From positions 24,698-88,697 of the forward strand of contig JAIXWP010000135.1 in the NCBI GenBank assembly GCA_027491215.1: a stretch of 64,000 bases of DNA. Direction: 5' to 3'. A program made the translations under genes and the position numbers. The notes below the pieces were generated by a model that saw only the letters and a list, made by a program, of their open reading frames with translations, had not been told where the DNA came from and did not search any database. Origin of the DNA: Flavobacteriales bacterium (GTDB taxonomy: Bacteria; Bacteroidota; Bacteroidia; Flavobacteriales_D; Sanyastnellaceae). Position 1 is the first letter of the stretch. Each line of letters opens with the position of its first letter. Shown one piece after another: positions 42,610 to 51,086 of this stretch.

Positions 42610-43164
42610 ATGAGATACTTTATCCTATTACTCATCAGCGTTTGCACGCTTCATTCAAATGCACAACTTGATTTTCCAAAATGGTTGATGCCAGACACGC
42701 TAGGACAATATGTAGCAATTCACGGATTCATGTCTTTAGCAAAAGATTCGATGCCCACCGAAGGTGAAATCAGTATCGTTAAACATGGTGGTCAGGATAT
42801 GATCTATCGCTTTAGTTGTGATATTGATGGGCGCTTCGATGTATTCCTTCCCGCGAATGGTCACTATTCCGTGAAGTTTGAAAAGAAAGGACACATCATG
42901 AAAGTGATTGATGTCTTTACATCAAACGTTCCAAAGCGCGCATGGAAAAATACATTTGCACTCGATTTAAATGCTTACATGGAAGTGATGCCTCAAGGAT
43001 TTGATATATCTGTATCCCGCGTCCCATTTAATATTGCGAAGTACGACCAAGAAATGAAGTTCTTTGTTTTCGATGAGGAGTTTGAAAAACTCCGTCGTAT
43101 TTCTCTCGATAATGAAATTAAAAGATGTTTAGATATTCTTGCAGTAAGTAAACCTAAGATTTAA
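42610..43164 (+). CDS. Secreted protein, function unknown
   Basis: 184 residues with signal peptide (YFILLLISVCTLHSNAQ). The middle (IYRFSCDIDGRFDVFLPANGHYSVKFEKKGHIMKVIDVF) reads like a carboxypeptidase-regulatory-type beta sandwich often found in Bacteroidota surface proteins. It stands alone with its own upstream region containing an FNR-like palindrome. The last 11 bases overlap the converging gene. Confidence 0.75.
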   Translation: MRYFILLLISVCTLHSNAQLDFPKWLMPDTLGQYVAIHGFMSLAKDSMPTEGEISIVKHGGQDMIYRFSCDIDGRFDVFLPANGHYSVKFEKKGHIMKVIDVFTSNVPKRAWKNTFALDLNAYMEVMPQGFDISVSRVPFNIAKYDQEMKFFVFDEEFEKLRRISLDNEIKRCLDILAVSKPKI

Positions 43165-44083
43165 AAACAAGATCGATTTTATCAGCTAATACAGATGACA
43201 ATTTGATATAAGACTCTATTGTCCATCCGGCAACATGAGGCGATAAGACAACATTATCGCGTTGCGCCAAACTTACAAACTCAGGGTGATTGAGATTAAT
43301 TTTTTCAAAAGAAGATTCTTCATACTCCAACACGTCTAGTCCAACTCCCGTTATCTCTCCTTGCACAATAGCGGCTTCTATAGCCGCTATTTGCACTACT
43401 CCACCTCTACTTGTATTCAGTAAAACGATCGGTTTTTTGAAACCATTCAGCCACGTTTCATTCACAAGATACTTGGTATCCTCTTTCAACGGAACATGCA
43501 AACTCACAATATCTGCTCGCTCGTAAATCTCTTGCATACTCGCTTGTGTAGCGTATTGATCACCGTAGTTTTCGAGGTACTTATCATAAGCCAATACGTG
43601 ACAATCAAATCCTGATAAGCGCTTTGCAAAAGCTTTTCCCATTACACCATAACCAATAATTGCAACAGTCTTTCCTTCGATTTCAAAACCTCTATTCGAT
43701 TCGCGATTCCATTGCATTTCTCGTACTTCTCTGTCTGCTTTTCTCAATTGATTTGCCAACATAAGTAACATACCCATCGCATGTTCTGCTACTGCCGTGC
43801 GGTTTCCCTCGGGGCTATTGAAAACGTGAATGCCTAAATCTTTGCAAGCTACAAGATCAATATTCTCTAAACCCGATCCAGAGCGTGCGATCCATTTTAG
43901 ATCTAATGCTTGCTCCAAAAATGCTCTATCCAAAGTGAAACGACTTCTGATAACGATACCATTCACGCCTTCGAGATGAAGGGCAGACTTTTCTGTTTTA
44001 TAATCATGAGAACAATTCCATCCCTTTGCAATCAATCGTTGTTCTAGGATTTCGTGAACTGAGTCAAGAAAAAGTACATTCAT
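43154..44083 (-). CDS. D-2-hydroxyacid dehydrogenase, SerA-like
   Basis: 309 residues. NAD site IIGYGVMGKAFAKRL, catalytic Arg/Glu/His in LLNTSRGGVVQ, GLDVLEYEES and LSPHVAGWT, and the N-terminal NSPEGNRTAVAEHAMGMLL. A short form without ACT domain. Probable 3-phosphoglycerate dehydrogenase, but other 2-keto acids cannot be excluded. Lies 12 nt after mgtE in the same direction. Confidence 0.87.
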   Translation of the reverse strand: MNVLFLDSVHEILEQRLIAKGWNCSHDYKTEKSALHLEGVNGIVIRSRFTLDRAFLEQALDLKWIARSGSGLENIDLVACKDLGIHVFNSPEGNRTAVAEHAMGMLLMLANQLRKADREVREMQWNRESNRGFEIEGKTVAIIGYGVMGKAFAKRLSGFDCHVLAYDKYLENYGDQYATQASMQEIYERADIVSLHVPLKEDTKYLVNETWLNGFKKPIVLLNTSRGGVVQIAAIEAAIVQGEITGVGLDVLEYEESSFEKINLNHPEFVSLAQRDNVVLSPHVAGWTIESYIKLSSVLADKIDLVFKS

Positions 44084-44095
44084 AATAATGTTGTC

Positions 44096-45457
44096 TTAGG
44101 ACAAATGAAGAATCCAATGTCCGATCGAAAAATAGATGATCAAGCCAAAGATATCGTTCAAGGTGGTGACGAAGGGTCCTGTAGCGAGTGCTGGATCGAT
44201 CTTGAATTTATTCAGAGTCATTGGAATCCACGTACCGAAGAAGCTTGCGAAAATGATCACACAGAAAAGTGCTATGCTCGCTGTAAGGCTCAAATGGTAG
44301 TCGATTTGAAACAGAAGGCTCACTCCGAAAATAATGGCAGAACAAATCGCACCATTCAAAAGTCCTACTCCCAATTCCTTCGCAAGTTTTTGAGGTAAGG
44401 TTTCATCAAGGGCGCTTTTATTCGCCAACGCTTTTACCACGAGTGCCGCAGATTGTACCCCTACATTTCCTCCCATCGCGGCGATGAGTGGCATAAATAC
44501 CGCCATATGGGGGTTTTCAGTTATATCAAACACACCAATGATATTCGCGCTCACCATCCCTCCCATCATACCGATCAATAGCCATGGCAAACGTGCACGC
44601 GTGAGCGTGACGATGCTATCGCCAGACTCTACGTCCTCAGAGATACCGCTTGCCATTTGATAGTCCTTGTCGGCCTCATCTTGGATGACATCGACAATAT
44701 CGTCAATCGTAATTCTTCCAAGAAGAATATCCGACTCATTGACAACAGGCAATGCGACCATGTCGTATTTCTTCATGATGTTGGCCACTTCCTCAGCGGG
44801 CGTAGTGTCCAATACCTTTCTTACCTTTTCATCTTTGTAAAGCTCGCGAATAGTGGTGCGCATACTTGCACTGGCGAAAATCATAGACTTCACGCTGAGG
44901 GTGCCTTTCAACACCTCTTTATCATCCACTACATAAATCGTATAAATGTGATCGAGATCTTCCGCTTGCTTTCGCATTTCGCGAATTGCTTGTGACACCG
45001 TCCAATTTTGATTGACCGCAACCATTTCCTTTCCCATCAAAGCACCTGCGGTGCCTTCATCATAATTGAGAAGGTCGATGATATCACTTGCTTGTTCTTC
45101 GTCCTCGATAAGCGCGATGACCTCTTCTAATTTTTCATCAGAAAGTTCAGAAAGGACGTCAGCGGCGTCATCGGAATCGATGCTACCGATAAGGTCTTCT
45201 GCGATTTCGCGGCTAGTAAGGCTTGAAAGGAGTTTTTCTCTGACATCTTCATCGAGCTCTAGCATTACGTCTGCTGCGCGCTCGTCGTCGAGAATTCGAT
45301 ATAAATAAACAGCCTCTTCCCTGCGCAGTTCATTGATGAGTTCACCAATATCTGCGGGGTGTAAATCTTTCGTTACTTCGTGAAGAGCGGTATCCTTGCC
45401 ATCAGCAATCCACTCACGAATCTCAGAGAGTAGCTCTTTTGTAAGATTCCATTGCAT
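44096..45457 (-). CDS. mgtE: Magnesium transporter MgtE
   Basis: 453 residues: acidic N domain about 20-125 (HPADIGELINELRREEAVYLYRIL), paired CBS domains about 130-255 and a five-helix membrane domain with PHMAVFMPLIAAMGGNVGVQSAALVVKALA and ALATGPFVTTLNDIFGLIIYFSI, the pore-region motifs. Mg2+ channel gated by cytoplasmic Mg2+. Full length. Confidence 0.95.
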   Translation of the reverse strand: MQWNLTKELLSEIREWIADGKDTALHEVTKDLHPADIGELINELRREEAVYLYRILDDERAADVMLELDEDVREKLLSSLTSREIAEDLIGSIDSDDAADVLSELSDEKLEEVIALIEDEEQASDIIDLLNYDEGTAGALMGKEMVAVNQNWTVSQAIREMRKQAEDLDHIYTIYVVDDKEVLKGTLSVKSMIFASASMRTTIRELYKDEKVRKVLDTTPAEEVANIMKKYDMVALPVVNESDILLGRITIDDIVDVIQDEADKDYQMASGISEDVESGDSIVTLTRARLPWLLIGMMGGMVSANIIGVFDITENPHMAVFMPLIAAMGGNVGVQSAALVVKALANKSALDETLPQKLAKELGVGLLNGAICSAIIFGVSLLFQIDYHLSLTASIALFCVIIFASFFGTWIPMTLNKFKIDPALATGPFVTTLNDIFGLIIYFSIGHWILHLS

Positions 45458-45495
45458 AAGGGAACGGGACTATCCATTTGTGTTTATTATCCATG

Positions 45496-45503
45496 CAAAG
45501 GTA
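45496..45503 (-). promoter_or_regulatory. Promoter box of mgtE
   Basis: TACCTTTG on the minus strand, 38 nt before the mgtE start. Confidence 0.5.
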
Positions 45504-45533
45504 GGCCAAGGATTGATATATCAGGTTAAAATT

Positions 45534-46076
45534 TCATGACTTCTGTCTCTTCTCTCTTCGATTCTTGTACATCTTCGCGAAAAAGGCCAACATCACTCCA
45601 AGTCCAACGAGCCCAACAGAGCCCCAGATCCAGCTTACAGAGTCTTTTAGTACCACAAGAAATACAACAGAAACAAGGATTAACGTGCCCACTTCATTCA
45701 TCAACCTCAAGTAGAATGATTTGAACGCTTTTGGATTTACCCCCAAACGTTTGTAGATCACTTGACCATACCATTGATACATAAGAAGAAATACAATGAA
45801 AAGCAGTTTCAAGTGCATCCACGGCTGTGTGAGCAAATCAGGATTGAGCACTACCATCCATGGTCCGAAGATGAGTGTAAGAATGCATGAAGGCCATGTG
45901 ATGATATACCACAAGCGCTTTTCCATCAAGCGCAGCTGCGTCAGCAAAATAGAACGGTCTGGTTCATCTCTATCCGCTACTTCCACATGATAGACATACA
46001 GTCTAAACATGTAAAACAGACCTGCAAACCAGGTGACGATAAAGATGATATGAAGCGCTTTTATTATATCATACAT
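45534..46076 (-). CDS. hemJ: HemJ-like protoporphyrinogen oxidase (CopD family)
   Basis: 180 residues, five helices. YDIIKALHIIFIVTWFAGLFYMFRLYVYHVE is the HemJ N-terminal signature with the conserved His and Arg; LMEKRLWYIITWPSCILTLIFG and PWMHLKLLFIVFLLMYQWY follow. It oxidises protoporphyrinogen IX to protoporphyrin IX in the haem pathway. The CopD superfamily name is an alternative annotation. Confidence 0.88.
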   Translation of the reverse strand: MYDIIKALHIIFIVTWFAGLFYMFRLYVYHVEVADRDEPDRSILLTQLRLMEKRLWYIITWPSCILTLIFGPWMVVLNPDLLTQPWMHLKLLFIVFLLMYQWYGQVIYKRLGVNPKAFKSFYLRLMNEVGTLILVSVVFLVVLKDSVSWIWGSVGLVGLGVMLAFFAKMYKNRREKRQKS

Positions 46077-46192
46077 GGCTCATAGATTTGAATTCTTTTT
46101 ATTGCAACGATCGATAGAATTGAGATAAGCTTCTGTCAAAAAAAACGGATAGCATATAAAAATGATCGCTGTCTTTGTATAAAATCCATGCT

Positions 46193-46200
46193 TCAAAGAT
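46193..46200 (-). promoter_or_regulatory. Promoter box of the hemJ-like gene
   Basis: TATCTTTG on the minus strand, about 115 nt before the hemJ start, within a 135-bp gap. It marks a separate transcription unit from the DUF2306 gene. Confidence 0.5.
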
Positions 46201-46211
46201 ACACGGATGTG

Positions 46212-46847
46212 CTACCCTTTTTTGTTCTTGTAAATGATAAATTCCGCAAAGAGCAAATTAGGAATCCACCCCATCCAGGCCACGATTCTATATGCATCCA
46301 TCGGTGCAGGTTCGAAGATACCGACGATGAGCCATTTCCAGAACCTAAGCGTAATAGCAGAAAGTGTTAGCGCATAGCTTCGGATCATCCAAGAGCGGTG
46401 TTGGTCAAACTGTTTACTTCGTGCAGTAGAAAGCGCTTTCCATGTGGTGTACATCCACATCATCGCAAGGAGCATGAAGGCCCATTGTGAAGACCAGCCT
46501 CCATTGGCATAATAGCCCATGATCAGCCCTGAAGGGCCGCTGAGCAATAGAATAACAATCACGTATAGCTTACCGATGCCGCGGTGTACGAGGGGATATT
46601 TTTTTCTAAGAAAAAAAGAAAACTGGGTAAACCCCGCCAAGAGGGCAAACATGCTTGTGAAAACATGAGTAAAAAAAGCAATTTGATAGTGCGTGAGTCC
46701 AATGACATCTTGCTTGATGCGCAAGAATGCCACATCAAGATTAACAGGAATGTACTGCAAAGTAATCTCCAACATCAAGAAGGAGAAGTACATCAAAAGC
46801 CCTATGAAAAGGGCATCGCGAAGCGTTGACTTAACGTCCGAAAACAT
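46212..46847 (-). CDS. DUF2306 membrane protein
   Basis: 211 residues with about six helices. HVFTSMFALLAGFTQFSFFLRKKYPLVHRGIGKLYVIVIL contains the H-R-x-x-G-K-x-Y motif of DUF2306, and FDQHRSWMIRSYALTLSAITLRFW the second conserved Arg/His block. Function unknown. It starts 17 nt inside the end of the YARHG gene. Confidence 0.87.
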   Translation of the reverse strand: MFSDVKSTLRDALFIGLLMYFSFLMLEITLQYIPVNLDVAFLRIKQDVIGLTHYQIAFFTHVFTSMFALLAGFTQFSFFLRKKYPLVHRGIGKLYVIVILLLSGPSGLIMGYYANGGWSSQWAFMLLAMMWMYTTWKALSTARSKQFDQHRSWMIRSYALTLSAITLRFWKWLIVGIFEPAPMDAYRIVAWMGWIPNLLFAEFIIYKNKKG

Positions 46848-47778
46848 CGTAGAATTCTTTCGCGTGTTCTTCGTAACGCATCAATAGTTCAATGTTCTTG
46901 ATTTCAGTATCAGACAATTCATGTTCAATACTAGTGCGCACTGGAACATACCATCCCATATAGCCGAAATAATCTCGCAAGGCCGGAAGATGAAATGCAA
47001 ATCCGTGCCTTGCATAAATGCTGTTGCGAAGCACAAAAATATCTGCCTTGGTCATGTTTTCCACTTGCTCTTTGGTGAGCAATTGTTTCGATGGATTATA
47101 CTTGAAAACCTCATCAGTGGTAGTGAAATAAGAATCATCAACGTATTCATGTTTTTGACCGTCTTCGTCAGTGTAAGTTTCGGTGACCTGTTTTGATTTT
47201 TGATAATCAATAAATTGTCCGCCATCCTCTAGCGAATAATCAGGACTATATACAAACAGAGTTTTCGTTAATGTTAGGTCAATGCTTTGATCAATTTTTG
47301 TGTTTTGTGGTTCCCATACAATGTTCATCACACTATCACTTTGAGCGATGTTAGCAATGAACGTTCCTACCCATTTATCGTCGCCTTCTTGATTGACACG
47401 CATCATGTAGAAGCCACCTTCATTTTGCATATTTCCTTTGAACGCTCTGCTCTTACCAAGCCAAACTGTGTGTCCGAACACAAGGTCTCCTTGAATTGAA
47501 TCAATAGAGAAATTGATTTTCTCATAGTTGTATTCATTCATATCTGCCGAAGTGGCTGTGGTATCCATTGATAAACCAGTACCGACCCAATAGCCTATCA
47601 AATCTTCTTTGGAGGTGATATTCAATTGCGGAGTAACAGCGATCGGTTTCGGAGCTTCTAGCTTCATTGCCTGTCGCGCCTCGATCATGACTTCTGCTGT
47701 GGGTTGAGTTTTGTTTCCAAATAAATTGGTACATGCAATGACTGCGCTCACCGCTGCGAAGAATAAGAACATTCTCAT
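46831..47778 (-). CDS. YARHG-domain lipoprotein
   Basis: 315 residues. Lipoprotein signal with lipobox AVIAC (Cys 16). The C-terminal part has FVLRNSIYARHGFAFHLPAL ... YFGYMGWYVPV, the YARHG domain presumed extracellular. The middle is a beta-rich region about 50-200. It overlaps both neighbours by a few bases, so the hydrolase, this protein and the DUF2306 protein share an operon. Confidence 0.9.
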   Translation of the reverse strand: MRMFLFFAAVSAVIACTNLFGNKTQPTAEVMIEARQAMKLEAPKPIAVTPQLNITSKEDLIGYWVGTGLSMDTTATSADMNEYNYEKINFSIDSIQGDLVFGHTVWLGKSRAFKGNMQNEGGFYMMRVNQEGDDKWVGTFIANIAQSDSVMNIVWEPQNTKIDQSIDLTLTKTLFVYSPDYSLEDGGQFIDYQKSKQVTETYTDEDGQKHEYVDDSYFTTTDEVFKYNPSKQLLTKEQVENMTKADIFVLRNSIYARHGFAFHLPALRDYFGYMGWYVPVRTSIEHELSDTEIKNIELLMRYEEHAKEFYDVFGR

Positions 47779-48719
47779 TTTTTCAGATGGTTAAGGTTGG
47801 TAGTGATTACTTCGAGAAATGAAGATTGTTGGTCTATAAAAACACTGTGCGAACAACGCGAAAAATAGAAAATATTGTCTTTTCCAATAACATCCTGTAG
47901 CTCAAACACTTGATCGACCGAATAGAGTCCATCTTCTTCTCCATATAACCCGGTTATTTTGACCCCATTTTTCATCAATTTTCGAACCTCAGGCATCAAG
48001 TCGAGCGTAGTATATTTTTCAGTTTGATAAAAGCCCGTTGGACCTTCTGTTGTCATTTGGGAGAAATGAATGGCTTCAGCATGTGTGGACATTTTTTGCA
48101 TGATCTGAATTGCTTCTTCGGTTGGTTTTTTGGGAGAATAAAATCCATTTTGCATTGCGTGCATAAAGGAATAAGAGCCATACATCAATGAAGTCGTGTC
48201 CATTTTTTCGAGCATATTGATATACATCAAACTTGTGGAATCTCCTTTTATGGTATAGATTTCTTTCGATTTTGAAATAATATTCTTGAATGTTTTCTGC
48301 AAAGAAATCGGAGCTCCAATGAGGAAAATCTCCTCCACATTTTCAGGAAATTTTTCAGCATACTTAATGGCGAGCATTCCGCCAAAGCTGTGACCGAGTA
48401 ATGAAACTTTTGCTATTTTGAAGTGCTTCATCAGCAAATTGATATCTGCAATGCTTTCTTCGAAAGAATATTTTGCGTTTAGAGCTGAAGATCGGCCCTC
48501 GCCTCTTCTGTCATAAACTATCACAAAAAATCCACGATCAGCTAGTGATTGGGCAGTGCTTGCCTCGAAGGTCGAACAGTTGTAACCGGGTCCTCCGTGA
48601 AGATAGATCAATGCTGGATCGCTTGAATCACCGAAGGTTTGGAGATATAAATCGACTTGAGATATTGTAATGCCATGCAAGCAACACACGGTCAGAAGCG
48701 ATAGAAGTGATTTAAGCAT
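47775..48719 (-). CDS. Alpha/beta hydrolase, proline iminopeptidase-like
   Basis: 314 residues from ATG 48717-48719, which begins a signal peptide (LKSLLSLLTVCCLHGITIS). HGGPG (oxyanion region), nucleophile elbow GHSFGG, later acid in GEEDGLYSV and His in SRCSHSVFIDQ: complete catalytic set. The HGGPG motif is typical of S33 peptidases. A CATATTTG box stands three bases before the ATG. A longer frame reaches 48806 but would cross the divergent promoter. Confidence 0.85.
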   Translation of the reverse strand: MLKSLLSLLTVCCLHGITISQVDLYLQTFGDSSDPALIYLHGGPGYNCSTFEASTAQSLADRGFFVIVYDRRGEGRSSALNAKYSFEESIADINLLMKHFKIAKVSLLGHSFGGMLAIKYAEKFPENVEEIFLIGAPISLQKTFKNIISKSKEIYTIKGDSTSLMYINMLEKMDTTSLMYGSYSFMHAMQNGFYSPKKPTEEAIQIMQKMSTHAEAIHFSQMTTEGPTGFYQTEKYTTLDLMPEVRKLMKNGVKITGLYGEEDGLYSVDQVFELQDVIGKDNIFYFSRCSHSVFIDQQSSFLEVITTNLNHLKK

Positions 48720-48787
48720 GAACAAATATGCGCGAATTACGCGAATTTCCAAATCTGTGGAGGCATTGCTTTTTATATCTTCGCGCC

Positions 48788-49318
48788 ATGAAAAAAACCG
48801 TTTCACCTAAGGAAACTTTTACTACAGGTACTTATCTCGTATTACCTGAAAACACTAATACTCTAGGCAATCTAATGGGAGGCCAGCTTCTCAATTGGAT
48901 GGACGTCATCTCTGCGATCAGTGCGCACAGACACAGCAAGAGAATTGTAGTAACAGCTGCGGTGAACAACGTTTCTTTTCAGCATCCCATAAAGCTTGGT
49001 GAAATCGTAACGATTGAAGCAAAAGTATCTCGCGCTTTTAGTTCATCGATGGAAGTTTATATGGAAGTCTTTGTAGAAGATAACTACTCTGGTAAAAAAA
49101 CCAAGTGTAATGAAGCCATCTACACTTTCGTAGCGGTAGATCAACTGGGCAATCCCATTGATGTTCCAGATCTAGTTCCAGAGACCGAAGAAGAACAAAG
49201 ACGTTATGACGGGGCTTTGCGAAGAAGACAACTGCGTTTGATTCTTGCAGGAAAGATGAAACCAGAAGAGGCTACCGAATTAAAGGCATTGTTTATCGAG
49301 CCGAAAGCTTTTCAATAA
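48788..49318 (+). CDS. Acyl-CoA thioesterase (hotdog fold)
   Basis: 176 residues from ATG 48788. ENTNTLGNLMGGQLLNWMD is the hotdog helix with the catalytic Asn/Asp region, VNNVSFQHPIKLGEIVTIEAKV and EAIYTFVAVD complete the fold. Similar to YciA/ACOT thioesterases that release free acids from acyl-CoA. TATCTTCG lies four bases before the start, so the message is probably leaderless. Confidence 0.9.
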   Translation: MKKTVSPKETFTTGTYLVLPENTNTLGNLMGGQLLNWMDVISAISAHRHSKRIVVTAAVNNVSFQHPIKLGEIVTIEAKVSRAFSSSMEVYMEVFVEDNYSGKKTKCNEAIYTFVAVDQLGNPIDVPDLVPETEEEQRRYDGALRRRQLRLILAGKMKPEEATELKALFIEPKAFQ

Positions 49319-50273
49319 GCGAAATAACTTCACTGTTTTCAATCGCTTGAATACAGCGATTGTTCTTGCCGTATTTGCATTTATTACCCAGCTTCGAACA
49401 AGGTCTTTTCTTACGCCCGTGGGGTTCAACGATTACAGAATCTACCCCTGCGCGATAAGGATACATTCCCAATTGTGGACTGGTACAGCCCCATAGCGAA
49501 ACGATATTTTTTCCAAAAGCAGAAGCAATGTGCATTAGTCCCGTATCGCCAGCTACAACTACATGCGCTTGCTTAGTTACGAGTGCACTTTGATGAATGT
49601 TCAATGCACCCGCCCATTGGATGACATTGGGAAGAGCTACTTTGATTTCGTCTGCAATACCAACATCCTCTTTTCCTCCAAGTAATACCACAGGCAATGA
49701 AAGCTGCTGAATGATGTCAATTAATTTAGCAGCATCCATGCGCTTTCCAATGTGCGCTCCGCCAATGGCGAATGCGATAAATCGAGACGGAAGCTCTGAT
49801 GGAAGATTAATATTTTCTGGTAAAAAATAATCCAAGCCCTTTCCGTCGTCCTCCGTTCCAAAGGCAGCGATGGTATCTAAGTAGCGATCTACCACATGCA
49901 CATCCGGCATGCGATTGATCCCAAAATTCACCAAGAGCCATTTTTCAAAATTCAACTTCTTGAAAGTGAAAGTGAGTTTTTCGAGTTTTCGCTTTACTAC
50001 TCTGCTCCGAATATTCTGATGAAGATCGATGATATAGTCGAAAGGAATCTCAAGCAAATCAGGAATATTCTCTTGTACCGTTTTATCCATGGCGTGAATA
50101 CGATGGATATAAGGGCTGTGCTCTAAGAGCGGCACGAATGCCTTTTTCGTGAGATAATGAATTTCAACTTCGCCTTCTAATTGTTGCTTCAATCGGCGGA
50201 TAACAGGCGTGGTGAGCACGATGTCTCCCATGGAACTGAAGCGGATGATTAGAATGCGTGTTGGTTGCGACAT
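49293..50273 (-). CDS. Glycosyltransferase family 9 (heptosyltransferase-like)
   Basis: 326 residues from ATG 50271-50273 (MSQPTRILIIRFSSMGDIVLTTPVIRRLK). AIGGAHIGKRMD and VVAGDTGLMHIASAFGKNIVSLWG are the donor-site segments of GT9. Four Cys near the C-terminus (KKRPCSKLGNKCKYGKNNRC) follow a pattern seen in this subgroup. Adds sugars to lipopolysaccharide core. The start is fixed by a TATATTTG box four bases upstream. Tail overlaps the thioesterase gene. Confidence 0.9.
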   Translation of the reverse strand: MSQPTRILIIRFSSMGDIVLTTPVIRRLKQQLEGEVEIHYLTKKAFVPLLEHSPYIHRIHAMDKTVQENIPDLLEIPFDYIIDLHQNIRSRVVKRKLEKLTFTFKKLNFEKWLLVNFGINRMPDVHVVDRYLDTIAAFGTEDDGKGLDYFLPENINLPSELPSRFIAFAIGGAHIGKRMDAAKLIDIIQQLSLPVVLLGGKEDVGIADEIKVALPNVIQWAGALNIHQSALVTKQAHVVVAGDTGLMHIASAFGKNIVSLWGCTSPQLGMYPYRAGVDSVIVEPHGRKKRPCSKLGNKCKYGKNNRCIQAIENSEVISLIEKLSAR

Positions 50274-50276
50274 GCG

Positions 50277-50309
50277 GCAAATATACATATCGAAGCGATG
50301 TATATTTGC
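50277..50309. promoter_or_regulatory. Symmetric divergent promoter (GT9 and tatD)
   Basis: GCAAATATACAT (50277-50288) and ATGTATATTTGC (50298-50309) form a perfect 12-bp inverted repeat with a nine-base spacer. Each arm is a TATATTTG box, and each start codon lies exactly four bases beyond its box. The two promoters are mirror images. Confidence 0.75.
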
Positions 50310-50312
50310 GCC

Positions 50313-51086
50313 ATGAAATGGATTGATACCCATGCCCACGTTTATTTGCCCGCATTTGTTGAAGACCGTGCAGAATGGATTGCGCGTGCAAAAAAAGAAG
50401 GCATTGAAAAAATATATCTTCCGAATATTGATTTAGAAAGCGTGCCACAGATCCATGATTTGTGCGCTCATGATCCAGAGATGTTCATTCCCATGATGGG
50501 TTTGCATCCCTGTGATGTCAAGGAAAATTATCAAGAAGTCCTAGATGCTTTGCATGCAGAGCTTCTATCAAAACCATATGTCGCGATTGGTGAAATCGGT
50601 ATTGATTTGTATTGGGACAAAAGCACATTAGCCATTCAACAAGACGCTTTTCGTCAACAAATTCAGTGGTCGATAGACACACGCTTGCCCTTTGCAATCC
50701 ACGCCAGAGAAGCTTTCCAAGAAATATTCGACATCCTTGACGAATTCAATCCAAGTGATTTGAAGGGCGTGTTTCATTGCTTTACTGGCACGATTGAGCA
50801 AGCACAAAAAATCATGAGCTATGGCGGTTTCATGATGGGAATTGGCGGCGTAATTACATACAGTAAAGCACAACTCGATAAAGTAGTAGCGGAAATTCCA
50901 TTGGAATATTTGGTACTCGAAACTGATTCGCCTTACCTCCCTCCCAATCCATACAGAGGCAAGCGCAATGAAAGCAGTTATATCCCTATTATTGGGGCTA
51001 AGATTGCCGAGGCAAAAGGCATCGAAATGGAACAGGTCGCAGAGGTCACGACCGCTAATGCATTAAAACTTTTCACTCCACGATAA
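50313..51086 (+). CDS. tatD: TatD family metal-dependent deoxyribonuclease
   Basis: 257 residues from ATG 50313. Metal ligands DTHAHVY, GEIGIDLYWD, FAIHAREA, GVFHCFTG and LETDSPYLPP in order. Family members act as 3'-5' exonucleases. The next gene begins directly after the stop codon. Confidence 0.93.
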   Translation: MKWIDTHAHVYLPAFVEDRAEWIARAKKEGIEKIYLPNIDLESVPQIHDLCAHDPEMFIPMMGLHPCDVKENYQEVLDALHAELLSKPYVAIGEIGIDLYWDKSTLAIQQDAFRQQIQWSIDTRLPFAIHAREAFQEIFDILDEFNPSDLKGVFHCFTGTIEQAQKIMSYGGFMMGIGGVITYSKAQLDKVVAEIPLEYLVLETDSPYLPPNPYRGKRNESSYIPIIGAKIAEAKGIEMEQVAEVTTANALKLFTPR

